Below the pieces are notes generated by a model that did not search any database, was not told the DNA's origin, and saw only the letters and a program-made list of their open reading frames with translations. A DNA stretch of 64,000 nt from Tolumonas lignilytica (GTDB lineage Bacteria > Pseudomonadota > Gammaproteobacteria > Enterobacterales > Aeromonadaceae): positions 1,996,001-2,060,000 of the forward strand of contig NZ_AZUK01000001.1 in assembly GCF_000527035.1 (NCBI RefSeq), read 5' to 3'. Both the position numbers and the translations under genes were made by a program. Positions 48,753 through 59,541 of the stretch are shown piece after piece. The stretch's first letter is position 1, and each line of letters begins with the position of its first letter.

Positions 48753-50838
48753 GGCGAACCGCTTTAGCCTGATCCAGATAAATATAAGCATGGTGGCTTT
48801 GTTTATCCGTCAGCACTTTCTGCTGTAAGGTAAATTGGTAGCTGCCGGTCACAGGGGCTGCACAGGTGATGTCGAGAACGTCGCAGATGGGTAATTCCTT
48901 TACCAGGCTGCTGTTGGTCATCTTAGTGCTCATCTGATAATTCGCGGCTTTAAATTCATGTTGTAAGGCTTCACGCAGGATACGTCCTTGCGCCTCTGGC
49001 ATCGTCAGGCCCAGCAAATGTGCTGCGGTGGGCGCAATATCGACATTACCGGTTGGGTAATGGTCGCTGAAACCCCGGCGGAAATCGGGACCACTGGCGA
49101 TCAAGGTATTATGCACATCACGCGGGCTGAAGCTGCCATGCATGCCGCGGTTGCCCTGTGCACTTTCATATTCGGTGCCTGGAACCGCCTGATTGGCTGC
49201 TGTTACCGCATTTTCATCAAAGTTGAAGCTGACGATGATATCTGGGTTCGGCGGTGATTTACGTGAACTGCTGGCTGGTAATTCATTAAAGATGCTTTTC
49301 AGCGACAGAGTTCCCGGCACGTTACCATAACGACTGTGTACGAAGACTGCGCCGTATTGCGGACGAGATTGCAACGCTTTGACCAGTTTGCTGACTTCTT
49401 TTGCATCATGGCTCGGCACGTAAAGGTAATCGGAACCGCCATTGGCCGCGATAATGACCGAATCATCCGCCAGTTTTTCCGGAACCAAGTAGGAACCATA
49501 GGTATATTTCATGCCGGCTTTACCACAGACTTTGCCATCTTTATCCTCCAGTGTTGGATATAACGGCGTGCCATCGGCTTTGATGCCCGACATGACCGGA
49601 TCATAAAGACAGCCGGCACCATCATAGACATGCGCAAAACCCGCTTTGGTTAAGAGGTCGGCGGTACGTACATCGCCAGAGACGGAATAACCCTGGGTTG
49701 CATCCGCCGTTTGTTTCATGTCTACGCTACCTTTGCCATCAGCCGAACCGGTCAGGGCGCGTAACGGGAATTTGGCCGGATCACCCGCCACGGTGCTGTG
49801 TGCATGATCCGACACGATAATCAGATCGGTGGTGTTGCGCAGATGCATCGCATCCAGTTTAGCTAACAGTTCACCCAGCAGTTTGTCTTGGTCTTCCAGC
49901 GCATTTTTGTAGGCTGGTGTACCTGGTCCGTAGGTGTGTTCGGTGCTGTCCGGATTACGGAACCAAATTAGCGACAGATCCGGGTTGGTTGTTGGCAGAA
50001 TGTCACTCAGATACACCTTCATCATGTATTCATTTTTGGCATTGTGCGGCGATGGCATCGTGGTTCGCGGATCGGACGTCACTTTGTCATCCAGCAAGGT
50101 GCTTGCCGTGCTGGCAGTCGGATCGCCATTTTCTTTGTTCAGTGTCAGCGGATGTTCTGCATAGGCTTTGCTGGTATTCACTGGCAGTGCATAGCCGGCT
50201 TGCTGTAAATGTTCAGCAAAGCTTTGTGGATAAGCCATATTCTCATCCAGAATGACGCCGAATTTACCATTCTGTTTGTAATCCTGAATGAAGGCCGGAC
50301 CGGATTTGCCAACGACGGCGGTCTTCAGACCGGCTTTATGCGCTTGCTGGAACAGGGTTGAAACCAAGAAAAGATCGGCGTTGTCGCGTCCCATATAGAA
50401 CGAATCCAGATCCTTCAGAATGGCATAATCTTCAGTGAAAAATGGCTGACTGAAATCAACGGTAGCACCTTTGGCGTTTTTCCCTGTGACGCCTGGCTGA
50501 TATTCGGTGTTACCAAAAAAGCCATGGTGACCAGGATAGGAGCCGGTTGCGAAGGCGGCGGCGTTCATCATGGTAAATGTCGGATATACGGCATGATGAT
50601 CTTCAAAATGGACGCCATCCTGATTCTGCAGTTTTGCCAGATTAGGCGTAATTTCGGGTGTCACCGAGTCAGGACGCAAACCGTCCCAGACAAAAATGAT
50701 GACTTTTTTAGCCGTGTGCGGCGCTGTTTTCGCTTGTACTGCCGGAGCATGAAGCCCGCCGAAAACCAGTAAACCAGAGATAGTTAGAGCCAGTGTACTT
50801 TTGCTGAATGAGAAAGAACCTTGCAATATCTTAGACAT
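48745..50838 (-). CDS. Periplasmic alkaline-phosphatase-superfamily phosphodiesterase/nucleotide pyrophosphatase
   Basis: A 697-aa exported hydrolase; signal peptide ends in PAVQAKT (about residue 36). The two-zinc site of the type I phosphodiesterase family is visible: Asp in VWDGLRPDS, nucleophile Thr in YPTFTMMNA, Asp and His in RNPDSTEHTYGPGTPAY, Asp-His in IIVSDHAHS and His in RGMHGSFSPRDVHN. It could release nucleotides or phosphate from periplasmic phosphodiesters. The substrate is unknown. Followed by an overlapping unknown exported gene. Confidence 0.88.
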   Translation of the reverse strand: MSKILQGSFSFSKSTLALTISGLLVFGGLHAPAVQAKTAPHTAKKVIIFVWDGLRPDSVTPEITPNLAKLQNQDGVHFEDHHAVYPTFTMMNAAAFATGSYPGHHGFFGNTEYQPGVTGKNAKGATVDFSQPFFTEDYAILKDLDSFYMGRDNADLFLVSTLFQQAHKAGLKTAVVGKSGPAFIQDYKQNGKFGVILDENMAYPQSFAEHLQQAGYALPVNTSKAYAEHPLTLNKENGDPTASTASTLLDDKVTSDPRTTMPSPHNAKNEYMMKVYLSDILPTTNPDLSLIWFRNPDSTEHTYGPGTPAYKNALEDQDKLLGELLAKLDAMHLRNTTDLIIVSDHAHSTVAGDPAKFPLRALTGSADGKGSVDMKQTADATQGYSVSGDVRTADLLTKAGFAHVYDGAGCLYDPVMSGIKADGTPLYPTLEDKDGKVCGKAGMKYTYGSYLVPEKLADDSVIIAANGGSDYLYVPSHDAKEVSKLVKALQSRPQYGAVFVHSRYGNVPGTLSLKSIFNELPASSSRKSPPNPDIIVSFNFDENAVTAANQAVPGTEYESAQGNRGMHGSFSPRDVHNTLIASGPDFRRGFSDHYPTGNVDIAPTAAHLLGLTMPEAQGRILREALQHEFKAANYQMSTKMTNSSLVKELPICDVLDITCAAPVTGSYQFTLQQKVLTDKQSHHAYIYLDQAKAVRHE

Positions 50839-50997
50839 GGATGCGTCACCCCGTGATTACAGATTAAGCCACTGTAAGTACCGAAAATGACAGAATGATG
50901 AAGTATTAAGGCTCACGTGAGATTCTTTGGGGCGAATAAACCGGGGACAGTGACAGAAAATAGGTGCGGCGATGAAGCTGATACTGAGTGTCGGACT

Positions 50998-51024
50998 GAC
51001 CAGAGATCAGGGCGATCTCTGGTC
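50998..51024. repeat. Perfect 11-bp hairpin after the arn-uppP operon
   Basis: GACCAGAGATC (50998-51008) and GATCTCTGGTC (51014-51024) pair perfectly around a five-base loop, 19 bases beyond the uppP stop. There is no T-run on either side. It probably marks or protects the mRNA 3' end. The other part of 50839-51043 shows no gene. Confidence 0.55.
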
Positions 51025-51043
51025 GTGAATGGCATGGTCAGGA

Positions 51044-51937
51044 TCAGATATAGCCGAACACCGAACCGAGGATCAGGCCACAGCCCAAGACAAAACGGTA
51101 CCAGACAAAGACCCAGGTACTGCTTTTTTCCAGATAATGCAGCAAACCATAGATCGCCAGGAAGGCAGTGATACTGGCGCTGACCAGACCAATACCCAAG
51201 GTTTCCCAGCCAGCCAGATCCAACCCTGCCTTATGCAGTACCCAAATTTCATGGAAGCCGGCCAGCGTGATCGCAGGCAGACCCAGCAGGAAGGAGAATT
51301 TGGCTGCGGTTTCCCGATTCAGACCACAGAATAAAGCCGCCGTCAGTGTGGAGCCAGAGCGGGATACGCCAGGGATCAGGGCGAATGCCTGTGCCAGACC
51401 GACCAGGATACCATCGCGCAGTTTGATCTGGCCAAAGGTACGGTCATGGCGGGCTGAGCTTTCGGCCCATGCCAACAACAGCGACATCACCACACTGGCG
51501 ATACCGATCACCATCAGGCTGCGCAGGGGAGAATTACACTCATTGAGGACTGACTTGAGTGAAACCCCTGCAATCACCAGCGGCACGGTACCTACCATAA
51601 TCCCCAGTAGCATCTGGGATTCTGTGGTCTGATAGCGTTTGCCGATGACATCGCGCGTACCATTGACCAGAATCTGTTTAATGTCTTTAAAGAAGTAAGC
51701 AATGACGGCACAGAAGCTGGCCAACTGCATTGCGGCAGAAAACGCAGAACCGGGATCTTGCCATCCCAGCAGACCGGGGACGACACGCAAGTGCGCCGTA
51801 CTGCTAATTGGCAGCAGTTCCGTGATGCCCTGCACAATGCCTAAGATGGTGACTTGAAACCAGGTCAAGTGCGCAAAGCCCAAATCGATAATATGGGGAT
51901 CCGTACAAACAGCCGCCGTCGCGGGAGAAATAGCCAT
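51044..51937 (-). CDS. uppP: Undecaprenyl-diphosphatase
   Basis: A 297-aa polytopic membrane enzyme (BacA/UppP) that removes a phosphate from undecaprenyl pyrophosphate and gives bacitracin resistance. The two motifs QGITELLPISSTAHL and PGVSRSGSTLTAAL are intact. The ATG at 51937 has GGAAG upstream; an in-frame TTG at 51943 is too close to it. It follows arnF by 14 bases, so it belongs to the arn operon. This makes sense because ArnC uses undecaprenyl phosphate. Confidence 0.95.
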   Translation of the reverse strand: MAISPATAAVCTDPHIIDLGFAHLTWFQVTILGIVQGITELLPISSTAHLRVVPGLLGWQDPGSAFSAAMQLASFCAVIAYFFKDIKQILVNGTRDVIGKRYQTTESQMLLGIMVGTVPLVIAGVSLKSVLNECNSPLRSLMVIGIASVVMSLLLAWAESSARHDRTFGQIKLRDGILVGLAQAFALIPGVSRSGSTLTAALFCGLNRETAAKFSFLLGLPAITLAGFHEIWVLHKAGLDLAGWETLGIGLVSASITAFLAIYGLLHYLEKSSTWVFVWYRFVLGCGLILGSVFGYI

Positions 51938-51951
51938 GTTCAATACTTCCG

Positions 51952-52347
51952 TTATGTATTAGATGGACGAGAAACAATGAGCCAGACCCCGAGCGTGATC
52001 AAGAGAACGCCGAAGGTCTTAGCCGTGGTAAAGGTTTCCTGATACCAGGGTAAAATTGCGGTCGCCAGATAGACTAACGCATAGCTGATACTCAGGAGTG
52101 GATAGGCCTTATTCAGCGGCAAATAATGCAAGGCCTGTAACCAGCAAATCATGGAAAGCAGGTAAGCCAGCACACCACAACTCACGAAGAATAACGCACT
52201 AGTGTGACTCAGCAATGACAACGAGGTAAACCAGTCAAGGCTGAAGTGCGGCAGATGCGTCATGCCCCATTTCATGGTGAGTTGGGCCGCTGTGGTCAGC
52301 AAGACACTGCCTGCTGCTAAAACATATCCGCGCAGGGAAGAGGTCAC
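51952..52347 (-). CDS. arnF: Aminoarabinose-undecaprenyl-phosphate flippase subunit ArnF
   Basis: A 131-aa small EmrE-like membrane protein with four hydrophobic segments; similar to ArnF in CWLQALHYLPLNKAYPLLSISY. It forms a pair with ArnE to move Ara4N-undecaprenyl phosphate across the inner membrane. The start is a GTG at 52347 that overlaps the arnE stop (GTGA); a longer frame to 52410 lies inside arnE. Confidence 0.87.
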   Translation of the reverse strand: MTSSLRGYVLAAGSVLLTTAAQLTMKWGMTHLPHFSLDWFTSLSLLSHTSALFFVSCGVLAYLLSMICWLQALHYLPLNKAYPLLSISYALVYLATAILPWYQETFTTAKTFGVLLITLGVWLIVSRPSNT

Positions 52348-52688
52348 TGATGGGCTCCCATAAGTATGACGCCGAGCATGATACAGACGATCCCGGCCCA
52401 GCCCCGCCAATGAGTTTGTTCGCCAAACCAGAAGCGAGCCACCAGTGTCACCAGCACAAAATTCAGACTCAGCATGGGATAGGCGATGCTCAGCGGGACA
52501 TATTGCAGTACGATGAGCCAGACCGCCATTCCGAGCCCGAGCGAACCAATCCCTGCCAGCAACCAGCGATCCAATAACTTGGCTTGCCAGCTAAGTGATT
52601 GGTGTCGCCAGTTTTCGACTGCTTGTTTCTGGCACAACTGTCCACAACAAGTCAGCAGGCTGACCAGAATGATGAGTAAACTAGTCAT
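52344..52688 (-). CDS. arnE: Aminoarabinose-undecaprenyl-phosphate flippase subunit ArnE
   Basis: A 114-aa four-helix EmrE-like protein. The stretch LIVLQYVPLSIAYPMLSLNF matches the ArnE/ArnF family. Its start overlaps the arnT stop by eight bases and its stop overlaps arnF by four. The role as one half of the flippase is inferred from its place in the operon. Confidence 0.88.
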   Translation of the reverse strand: MTSLLIILVSLLTCCGQLCQKQAVENWRHQSLSWQAKLLDRWLLAGIGSLGLGMAVWLIVLQYVPLSIAYPMLSLNFVLVTLVARFWFGEQTHWRGWAGIVCIMLGVILMGAHQ

Positions 52689-54348
52689 GCTTGGTTTGTC
52701 GGTAATAGAACAGCGTGAAATTTTGCTGCGGGATCACTTCGTCCGCCTGAGGCAGCTTCGTTGGAATGAGCCCCGGTTTATTTCGGGTGACCACGGCCAC
52801 ATTGCCCTGCTCACGCGCTTGCGGCAGCCACTGTGCGAAGCTTTCTGCATTCAGATATTTATCTTTCTGTGCAGAGTCAGCCAGCCCATAAGCCAGTTCG
52901 CCGTCGGCACCAAAAAGCCGAATATCGGCACGCTGCAGTTGCCAGCCCAAACTGACGGCCAAACCGACATCATTACTGAATACAAAACGGCTATCATGCA
53001 ACTCTTGCAGATGTTTGGAGATAAAGGTTTCGGGCAGTTTGGAGTTGATCAGCGTGCTGGGCAGTGACCAGCCAAGTAATAATCCGAGCACCAGAGGGCA
53101 GCAGGCCGTCAGCAACAGGGATTTTTCGGGATACCGTAAACTGAACCAGCCAGCCAGTAACCACCCCAGAAAACAGCAAATCGCCAGTGTTAATGCCAGA
53201 TGATCTTCGGTGGTATAAACGGTTTTTTTCCCGACCAAACCTAAGCCGACTAAAATAAGCGCCAGTACCAACAGGCCACCGAACAGCATGTTGATCCAGC
53301 TATTGAGGCGGATGGATTGCCATTTTTTCTGCTCGATCAGTTCCATGATGCCATGACCCAGCAGGATGGCGAGTGGCGCAAAGCATGGCAGAATATAGGT
53401 CGGCAGCTTGCCTTTTGCAGCACTGAAAAAGAGAAACGGGATCAGACACCAGCTCAGCAAAAATACGACGACCGGGCGGAGCTGATTCTGTTGCCAGGTT
53501 TGTCGCAATGCGGCCGGAACCACGCCCAGCCAAGGCAAACAACCTGCTACCAAAACAGGCAGGTAATACCAGAAGGGTGCCTTATGTTGTGCATCGTTGC
53601 CGGAAAAACGCTGAATATGTTCGACCCAGAAGAAATAGTGCCAGTAATCCGGCGCCCGTAAATGAACGGCAATCGCCCACGGCAGGCTGACCAGTAGCAT
53701 AGTCAGTAATGCTACCCAGAGATAACGCAATTCATTCAGTTGCTTGCGATAAACCAGATACGGCAGGGCTACGATCACCGGCACTGCCAGCGAAATAAAC
53801 CCTTTCGTCAGGAATCCTAACCCGGCAGCCACTCCCATCAGAGCATAACCGAGCAGTTTTGTCCGCGAGTGACGCGCTTGCAGGCTGACGTAAAAGCAGA
53901 CCAGTGTCAGGTTCAGCCACAAGGTCACCATACTGTCGAGCACGCTGTAGGTGCCGATGGCATAGACCAGAATAAACGACAGATAGCAGGCGGTAGCGGC
54001 GATAGCTTTCTTGTAATTCTGGAATAACCAGTTGCTGAACCAGAAGATCAGCAGCGCGGTTAGCCCGGCTGACAGAGTTGAGGCAAAACGCACGGCAAAA
54101 TGGGTCTCACCGAACAACAATTGACTGATGCTGTTGAGCCAGTAACCGGCAATGGGTTTTTCAAAATAGTGTAGCCCCAGCAGATGCGGCACAATCCAGT
54201 CACCACTTTGGATCATTTCCCGACTGATCTCGGCATAACGCGATTCGTCAGGGATCCATAACAGGCGATTGTTGATGGGCAACAGATAAGCCAGTACAAA
54301 AAAGAGGGTTAATAGCCACAGCCCGGTTTTTTGCGATAAAGTTTTCAT
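52681..54348 (-). CDS. arnT: Lipid A aminoarabinose transferase ArnT
   Basis: A 555-aa GT83-type membrane enzyme. The start region has [27 protein letters not shown], with the conserved DESRYAE loop, followed by about a dozen hydrophobic segments and a C-terminal periplasmic part. It transfers L-Ara4N from undecaprenyl phosphate to lipid A phosphates, which lowers polymyxin binding. The start at 54348 overlaps the arnD stop by four bases (ATGA); an upstream in-frame codon at 54366 is inside arnD. Confidence 0.95.
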   Translation of the reverse strand: MKTLSQKTGLWLLTLFFVLAYLLPINNRLLWIPDESRYAEISREMIQSGDWIVPHLLGLHYFEKPIAGYWLNSISQLLFGETHFAVRFASTLSAGLTALLIFWFSNWLFQNYKKAIAATACYLSFILVYAIGTYSVLDSMVTLWLNLTLVCFYVSLQARHSRTKLLGYALMGVAAGLGFLTKGFISLAVPVIVALPYLVYRKQLNELRYLWVALLTMLLVSLPWAIAVHLRAPDYWHYFFWVEHIQRFSGNDAQHKAPFWYYLPVLVAGCLPWLGVVPAALRQTWQQNQLRPVVVFLLSWCLIPFLFFSAAKGKLPTYILPCFAPLAILLGHGIMELIEQKKWQSIRLNSWINMLFGGLLVLALILVGLGLVGKKTVYTTEDHLALTLAICCFLGWLLAGWFSLRYPEKSLLLTACCPLVLGLLLGWSLPSTLINSKLPETFISKHLQELHDSRFVFSNDVGLAVSLGWQLQRADIRLFGADGELAYGLADSAQKDKYLNAESFAQWLPQAREQGNVAVVTRNKPGLIPTKLPQADEVIPQQNFTLFYYRQTKHD

Positions 54349-55226
54349 TGTTGACATCCAAGCCATCCTTCACGTCCGTCAATTACTGCGCGTTGTACTT
54401 TTCCTGCTGGCAGTGTCGCTGGATCGGGTAATAATTCGCCGAGCGGGCAAAAACGAATGTTGGCCTGCTGTGCTCGTTGTAGCAGATCTTCAAACAAAGA
54501 TGACATCACAATGCCTTCCACTTCGGCATGAATGGTGTACACATTCAGTGCATTCGGACGTAACAGGGAAAGGATGTGCTGGTTGAAGTTTTGGGTGGTG
54601 ATCTCGGTGCCAATGACCTCATCAAACGTAGGCAGTGTCACCGGGATCTGCGGTGTGCCGAGCGAACCATCGGCCAATTGGGGACGAAAGATCGAGGTGC
54701 CACGGCAATCGCTGTTGTAGCGAAAACGGTAAGGCTGTTTGAGTTGAACCACGCGCTCATCAGCCCGCCAGCCAGCGACGGCAGAACAATCAATTTTCCG
54801 GCCCAGGATCTGTTCGAGGGAATCGACACCCAGTTTGATCTGGTGTTGTAATGCCGCGTCAGACCAATCACCGGCATGAGCTTGCCAGCCATGATGATCC
54901 CAGGCATGTAATCCTATTTCGTGTTGCATCAGATCGGTATCGCGCATGATGTGACCAAGATGCTTCCCAATCTGTTTTCCGGGCCAGGCGGTACCGGCCA
55001 GCAAAATATCCCAGCCATATAAAGATGCTGCATTGGAACGCAGCATCTTCAGCAGGAACTGTGGTTTCAGTAATCGCCATAGATGTCGCCCCATATTGTC
55101 CGGGCCGACACTAAAGAAGAAACTGCCTTTGACACCATATTTATCCAGCAATTCAAGCAGGCGGGGAACGCCATCACGCGTTCCCCGGAAGGTGTCGACA
55201 TCAATACGTAAACCAACGTCCAGCAT
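54345..55226 (-). CDS. arnD: 4-deoxy-4-formamido-L-arabinose-phosphoundecaprenol deformylase
   Basis: A 293-aa polysaccharide-deacetylase-family enzyme. Metal-site motifs are [13 protein letters not shown] and [13 protein letters not shown] (His-x3/4-His with Asp). It removes the formyl group so that the product stays on the correct side for flipping. It starts three bases after the arnA stop and overlaps arnT by four. Confidence 0.95.
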   Translation of the reverse strand: MLDVGLRIDVDTFRGTRDGVPRLLELLDKYGVKGSFFFSVGPDNMGRHLWRLLKPQFLLKMLRSNAASLYGWDILLAGTAWPGKQIGKHLGHIMRDTDLMQHEIGLHAWDHHGWQAHAGDWSDAALQHQIKLGVDSLEQILGRKIDCSAVAGWRADERVVQLKQPYRFRYNSDCRGTSIFRPQLADGSLGTPQIPVTLPTFDEVIGTEITTQNFNQHILSLLRPNALNVYTIHAEVEGIVMSSLFEDLLQRAQQANIRFCPLGELLPDPATLPAGKVQRAVIDGREGWLGCQQ

Positions 55227-55229
55227 TGC

Positions 55230-57212
55230 TTACTCCGCTGCTACACAACCACGCAGGAAGAAGTCGAGTGTATTCTCGATGGTTTCTTCAGTTGGAATGG
55301 TTGGCGTCCAGTCGATCAGACGTTGTGCATTGCGGATGCTCGGACGGCGGTGAGAGACGTCCTGATAGCCATTACCGTAGTAGGAATGGCTTTCAATTTC
55401 GTTAAAGCCGGCAAACGCTGGGAAATGTGCGCGCAGCGGGTGCGCTTCAAATTTCTCCAGCAGGATCTCCGCCATTTCACGGATACTGGCTTCGTTCACT
55501 GGGTTACCGATGTTGATGATTTGACCATCACAACGACCGCCTTTGTTTTCGATGATACGGAACAGTGCTTCGATACCTTCACGGATATCAGTGAAGCAGC
55601 GTTTCTGTGCACCACCGTCAACCAGTTTGATTGGTGTACCCTCAACCAGGTTCAGGATCAGCTGGGTAATCGCACGGGAGCTACCAATACGGGCTGAATT
55701 CAGAGAGTCCAGACGTGGCCCCATCCAGTTGAACGGACGGAACAGGGTAAATTTCAGGCCGTCTTTCTGGCCGTAAGCCCAGATCACGCGATCCAGCAAC
55801 TGCTTGGAGACAGAGTAGATCCAACGTTGTTTGTTGATTGGGCCAACGATCAGACGTGAGTTGTCTTCATCGAAGCTCTGATCATCACACATACCGTATA
55901 CTTCAGAAGTCGACGGGAAGATGATGCGTTTGTTGTATTTCACGCAGTAACGCACGATCTTCAGGTTTTCTTCGAAGTCGAGTTCGAACACTCGCAGCGG
56001 GTTACGGGTATATTCGATAGGCGTGGCAATCGCGACCAGCGGCAGGATCACGTCACATTTCTTGATGTGGTATTCCAGCCATTCGGTGTGGATGCTGATA
56101 TCCCCTTCCACAAAATGGAAGTGCGGATTGCCGATGAAGCGGGTGATAGCATCAGAACCGATGTCCATACCGAAGACTTCATATTTGTCATCTTCCAGCA
56201 GGCGCTCAGTCAGGTGGTTACCGATAAAGCCGTTCACACCCAGGATCAGCACGCGGGTACGACGCAGAGCTTGCAGGCTGCTGGAAACTTTAGGGCCCAG
56301 AGATGAACCTTCGGTCAGACCCAGTTCACGTGCCAGCTGGCTACCGCGAACATACAGACCTTGTTCTGACTGGCCGGAAGTGATTTCCAGAATGTCTTTA
56401 CCACAAGCAACTTGCAGCGGATCGATGGAAACGATAGTGCCAGGGGTGTGATTACCACCGCGCGCCGGAACTACAGCCGCCTGCCAAACCAGCAGTTTAC
56501 GATCACCGGCAAAGGTAAAGGCGCCAGGATAAGGACGCGTCACTGCACGCACCAGGTTGTAAATTTCCTGAGCCGGTTTATGCCAGTGAATTTCGCCATC
56601 TGCTGGAGTGCGGCGGCCGAAGTAGCTGGCTTTGGCTTCATCTTGTGGTGTCAGGGTGATGTTACCGGCTTTCATCTGTGGCAGTGTGGCGGCCAGCAGT
56701 TGTTCAGCGGCGGCTTTCAGTTTGCCGTGCAGGGTCAGCGCGGTATCTTCGTTGCTGATAGCAACGACCTGCTGTGCGACGATATCGCCAGCGTCAGGCT
56801 GGGTCACCATCTTATGCAGTGTTACACCGGTTTCGCTTTCACCGTTGACCAGCACCCAGTTGGCTGGTGCGCGGCCACGGTAGCGTGGCAACAGGGAACC
56901 ATGCAGATTGAATGCGCCAACCTGTGGGATATCCAGAATTGGCTGGCTTAACAGGTGACGGTAGTAGAAAGAGAAAATGACATCTGGGGCCAGCTTCTGA
57001 ATGCGTTCAACCCACAGCGGGTGGTTGACATCTTCCGGTGCGAATACAGGCAAATCGTGTTCGGCACAGATCTGAGCAACAGAGCCGAAGAAGGTGTTTT
57101 CATTCTGGTCATCCACATGGGTAAAGACTGCCTGAATTTCGTAGCCCGCATCAATCAGGGATTTAATACCAGCGCAACCAATATCATGATAGGCAAAGAC
57201 AACAGCTTTCAT
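55230..57212 (-). CDS. arnA: Bifunctional UDP-Ara4N formyltransferase/UDP-glucuronate decarboxylase
   Basis: A 660-aa fusion. The N-terminal formyltransferase domain has Asn102, His104 and Asp140 ([13 protein letters not shown] and TQPDAGDIV); the C-terminal SDR-type decarboxylase from about residue 315 has [10 protein letters not shown] for NAD binding and [13 protein letters not shown] with the catalytic Tyr/Lys. It produces UDP-Ara4O and later N-formylates UDP-Ara4N. Length and domain order equal the E. coli enzyme. The start overlaps the arnC stop by one base (TAATG). Confidence 0.97.
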   Translation of the reverse strand: MKAVVFAYHDIGCAGIKSLIDAGYEIQAVFTHVDDQNENTFFGSVAQICAEHDLPVFAPEDVNHPLWVERIQKLAPDVIFSFYYRHLLSQPILDIPQVGAFNLHGSLLPRYRGRAPANWVLVNGESETGVTLHKMVTQPDAGDIVAQQVVAISNEDTALTLHGKLKAAAEQLLAATLPQMKAGNITLTPQDEAKASYFGRRTPADGEIHWHKPAQEIYNLVRAVTRPYPGAFTFAGDRKLLVWQAAVVPARGGNHTPGTIVSIDPLQVACGKDILEITSGQSEQGLYVRGSQLARELGLTEGSSLGPKVSSSLQALRRTRVLILGVNGFIGNHLTERLLEDDKYEVFGMDIGSDAITRFIGNPHFHFVEGDISIHTEWLEYHIKKCDVILPLVAIATPIEYTRNPLRVFELDFEENLKIVRYCVKYNKRIIFPSTSEVYGMCDDQSFDEDNSRLIVGPINKQRWIYSVSKQLLDRVIWAYGQKDGLKFTLFRPFNWMGPRLDSLNSARIGSSRAITQLILNLVEGTPIKLVDGGAQKRCFTDIREGIEALFRIIENKGGRCDGQIINIGNPVNEASIREMAEILLEKFEAHPLRAHFPAFAGFNEIESHSYYGNGYQDVSHRRPSIRNAQRLIDWTPTIPTEETIENTLDFFLRGCVAAE

Positions 57213-58183
57213 TAATTTTTCTCCACAGAGGATGATTCAGAAATTTGACGGACAACCGTCTGAATAAAATAACGGGGGCGGGCACGGACATCCGTGTAGA
57301 TGCGCCCGATGTATTCACCGAGCAAGCCCATCCCGACAAACTGGGCACCGATAAAAATGAACAGTAACGCAAACAGGGTGAATACTCCATTTGCGGCCCA
57401 GGTTGCACCAAGTGCAAAGCGTAACAACAGCAACATCACGGCCAAGGCGAAACCGGAGCCGGCAATGACGCCACCGACAAAACTGAGCAGACGCAATGGG
57501 GCTGTGGTCATGCTGGTGACCAGATCAAACATCAGATTGATCAGCTTTAGCAGGTCATATTTGGATTCACCATGTTCCCGTTCGGCATGCAGTACCGGCA
57601 GTTCGATGGTATTGCGGGCAAATGAGTTGGCGAGGATCGGAATGAAGGTGCTGCGTTCCTGACATTGTAACATGGCATCGATGATGGAACGGCGATAGGC
57701 GCGTAGCATACAACCGTAATCACTCATGTCTTGTCCGGTGGCTTGTTTTACCATCCGGTTAATCACTTTCGATGCACTCTTGCGGAAGAAGCTGTCCTGA
57801 CGGTTGGTACGGATAGTACCAACGACGTCATAGCCTTCGGCCGCAGTAATTACCAGACGCGGGATCTCTTCCGGCGGATTCTGCAGGTCAGCATCCAGCG
57901 TGATCACCAGATCACCGCGGGCTGTTTCAAAGCCAGCCATCACAGCCGCATGCTGACCATAGTTACGGTTCAGGATCACCGCGACAATTTTGCTGTCGGC
58001 TTCATTGGCGGCCGCAGTCAGCATCTCGGCAGAGCGGTCACGGCTGCCGTCATCGACCAGCACAATCTCATAGGCGGTGCCGATTTTTTCACAGGCGGCG
58101 GTGGTCCGACGCAGTAATTCCGGCAAACTGGCTTCTTCGTTATAAACAGGGATAACGACAGAAACTAAATTAAACTCAGACAT
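57212..58183 (-). CDS. arnC: Undecaprenyl-phosphate 4-deoxy-4-formamido-L-arabinose transferase
   Basis: A 323-aa GT2 glycosyltransferase with nucleotide-binding and metal motifs [20 protein letters not shown] and [10 protein letters not shown], and two C-terminal membrane helices ([18 protein letters not shown] and the following one). It loads formyl-Ara4N on undecaprenyl phosphate. The start at 58183 has family similarity from residue 1 ([10 protein letters not shown]) and overlaps arnB by eight bases; the frame extends to 58237 inside arnB. Confidence 0.95.
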   Translation of the reverse strand: MSEFNLVSVVIPVYNEEASLPELLRRTTAACEKIGTAYEIVLVDDGSRDRSAEMLTAAANEADSKIVAVILNRNYGQHAAVMAGFETARGDLVITLDADLQNPPEEIPRLVITAAEGYDVVGTIRTNRQDSFFRKSASKVINRMVKQATGQDMSDYGCMLRAYRRSIIDAMLQCQERSTFIPILANSFARNTIELPVLHAEREHGESKYDLLKLINLMFDLVTSMTTAPLRLLSFVGGVIAGSGFALAVMLLLLRFALGATWAANGVFTLFALLFIFIGAQFVGMGLLGEYIGRIYTDVRARPRYFIQTVVRQISESSSVEKN

Positions 58184-59321
58184 TAACAGACTCCAGAACA
58201 GCATGAATCGCCTGAATAACCCGATTGAAATCGTCATCGGTCATATCAGGGAACATAGGCAGTGTGCATAACCGATCAGAATTCCATTCGGTGTCAGGCA
58301 GAAAGACCAGCGGGAATTTCTCTCGATAATATTTTTGCGTATGGGCAGCACGGAAATGCAATCCGGTGCCAATTTCCATGGCTTGCAGGCGTTGCATGAA
58401 GGTATCGCGGTCGATACCGCAACGGGCCGGATCCACCCGCACCATGAACAGATGATTGGCGTGTAAATGCGGATAATCAGGCACACTCAGTGGCAGCAAC
58501 GGCGAATCCGCCAACGCGGCACGATAACGGGCAACCAGCTCGGCACGACGGGCATTGAGTTCATTGATGCGGTGTAGCTGAACGACGGCTATCGCGGCAT
58601 TGATATCCGGCAGATTATATTTATAGCCGGGAGTGATCACTTCCGCCTGAGGTTTACGTCCTTGCATCTGGCGATCAAAGGCATCCACACCGAGCCCATG
58701 GAATTTCAGCATGCGGACTTTGGCTGCAAAGTCATCATCATCGGTGGTGACTAAGCCGCCTTCAGCACAGGTCACGTTTTTAATGGCATGGAAAGAGAAG
58801 ACGGCGGTTCCTTTCGCACCAATCCAACGACCACGATATTGCGTTCCCACGGCATGCGCCGCATCTTCAATAATGGCGATCTGGTGTTGCGCGGCCAGTT
58901 CATAGATAGGATCTAAATCTGCGGGTGCACCGGCATAATGCACCGGAATAATTGCTTTGGTTCTGGGGGTAATGACATCGGCAATCAGACGGGCATTGGT
59001 CATCAGGGTATTGCGATCGACATCGACAAAGATCGGGGTCGCACCCAGTAAGGTAATCATGTTGACCGTGGAGACCCAGGTCTGGGAAGGCGTGATCACT
59101 TCGTCACCCGGGCCGATCCCCAACGCCATCAGGGCTACATGCATGCCTGCGGTCGCAGAAGAAACGGCGATGGCATGTTTACAGCCATACATCTGGCAAA
59201 AAAGTTGTTCCAGTTCATGATTTTTCGGACCGGTGGTGATCCAACCGGATTTTAATACTGCGGTGACGGCAGCAATTTCTTCATCCCCGATTGCTGGACG
59301 TGAAAAAGGCAAAAAACTCAT
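58176..59321 (-). CDS. arnB: UDP-4-amino-4-deoxy-L-arabinose aminotransferase
   Basis: A 381-aa DegT/DnrJ/EryC1-type PLP enzyme. The Schiff-base Lys181 lies in [28 protein letters not shown] holds the PLP-ring Asp. It aminates UDP-Ara4O to UDP-Ara4N. First gene of arnBCADTEF, in the same order as in E. coli. The UDP-glucose dehydrogenase that supplies UDP-glucuronate (ugd) is not in the window. Confidence 0.96.
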   Translation of the reverse strand: MSFLPFSRPAIGDEEIAAVTAVLKSGWITTGPKNHELEQLFCQMYGCKHAIAVSSATAGMHVALMALGIGPGDEVITPSQTWVSTVNMITLLGATPIFVDVDRNTLMTNARLIADVITPRTKAIIPVHYAGAPADLDPIYELAAQHQIAIIEDAAHAVGTQYRGRWIGAKGTAVFSFHAIKNVTCAEGGLVTTDDDDFAAKVRMLKFHGLGVDAFDRQMQGRKPQAEVITPGYKYNLPDINAAIAVVQLHRINELNARRAELVARYRAALADSPLLPLSVPDYPHLHANHLFMVRVDPARCGIDRDTFMQRLQAMEIGTGLHFRAAHTQKYYREKFPLVFLPDTEWNSDRLCTLPMFPDMTDDDFNRVIQAIHAVLESVNV

Positions 59322-59355
59322 TTAGTTAAGCCTCACAAAGGGTATTTAGACGAGA

Positions 59356-59361
59356 ATTATA
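59356..59361 (-). promoter_or_regulatory. -10 element of the arn operon
   Basis: A perfect TATAAT on the minus strand lies 34 bases before arnB. The -35 region (AAACAG) is poor, which fits a promoter that needs an activator. Confidence 0.6.
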
Positions 59362-59442
59362 CTAGTTATCTTGTATTACTGTTTCTGTGCTGTACACGGT
59401 TTTTTACCACAGTAATGATTGGATACATTATGAATAAAGAAC

Positions 59443-59459
59443 CTTATTTAAATCTTAAA
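59443..59459 (+). promoter_or_regulatory. PmrA-box-like direct repeat upstream of arnB
   Basis: CTTATT and CTTAAA are separated by five bases (11-base period), similar to the PmrA/BasR pattern CTTAAT-N5-CTTAAT with one mismatch in each half. It reads opposite to arnB and lies about 120 bases before the start, farther than usual, in a very AT-rich stretch. A weak assignment. Confidence 0.3.
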
Positions 59460-59541
59460 AATAGGGCGTTCTCATTGTTAATCGCTGTAAAAAATCATCA
59501 ATTTATTGATATATAACAAATTCAGCCGGATACACTGACCA

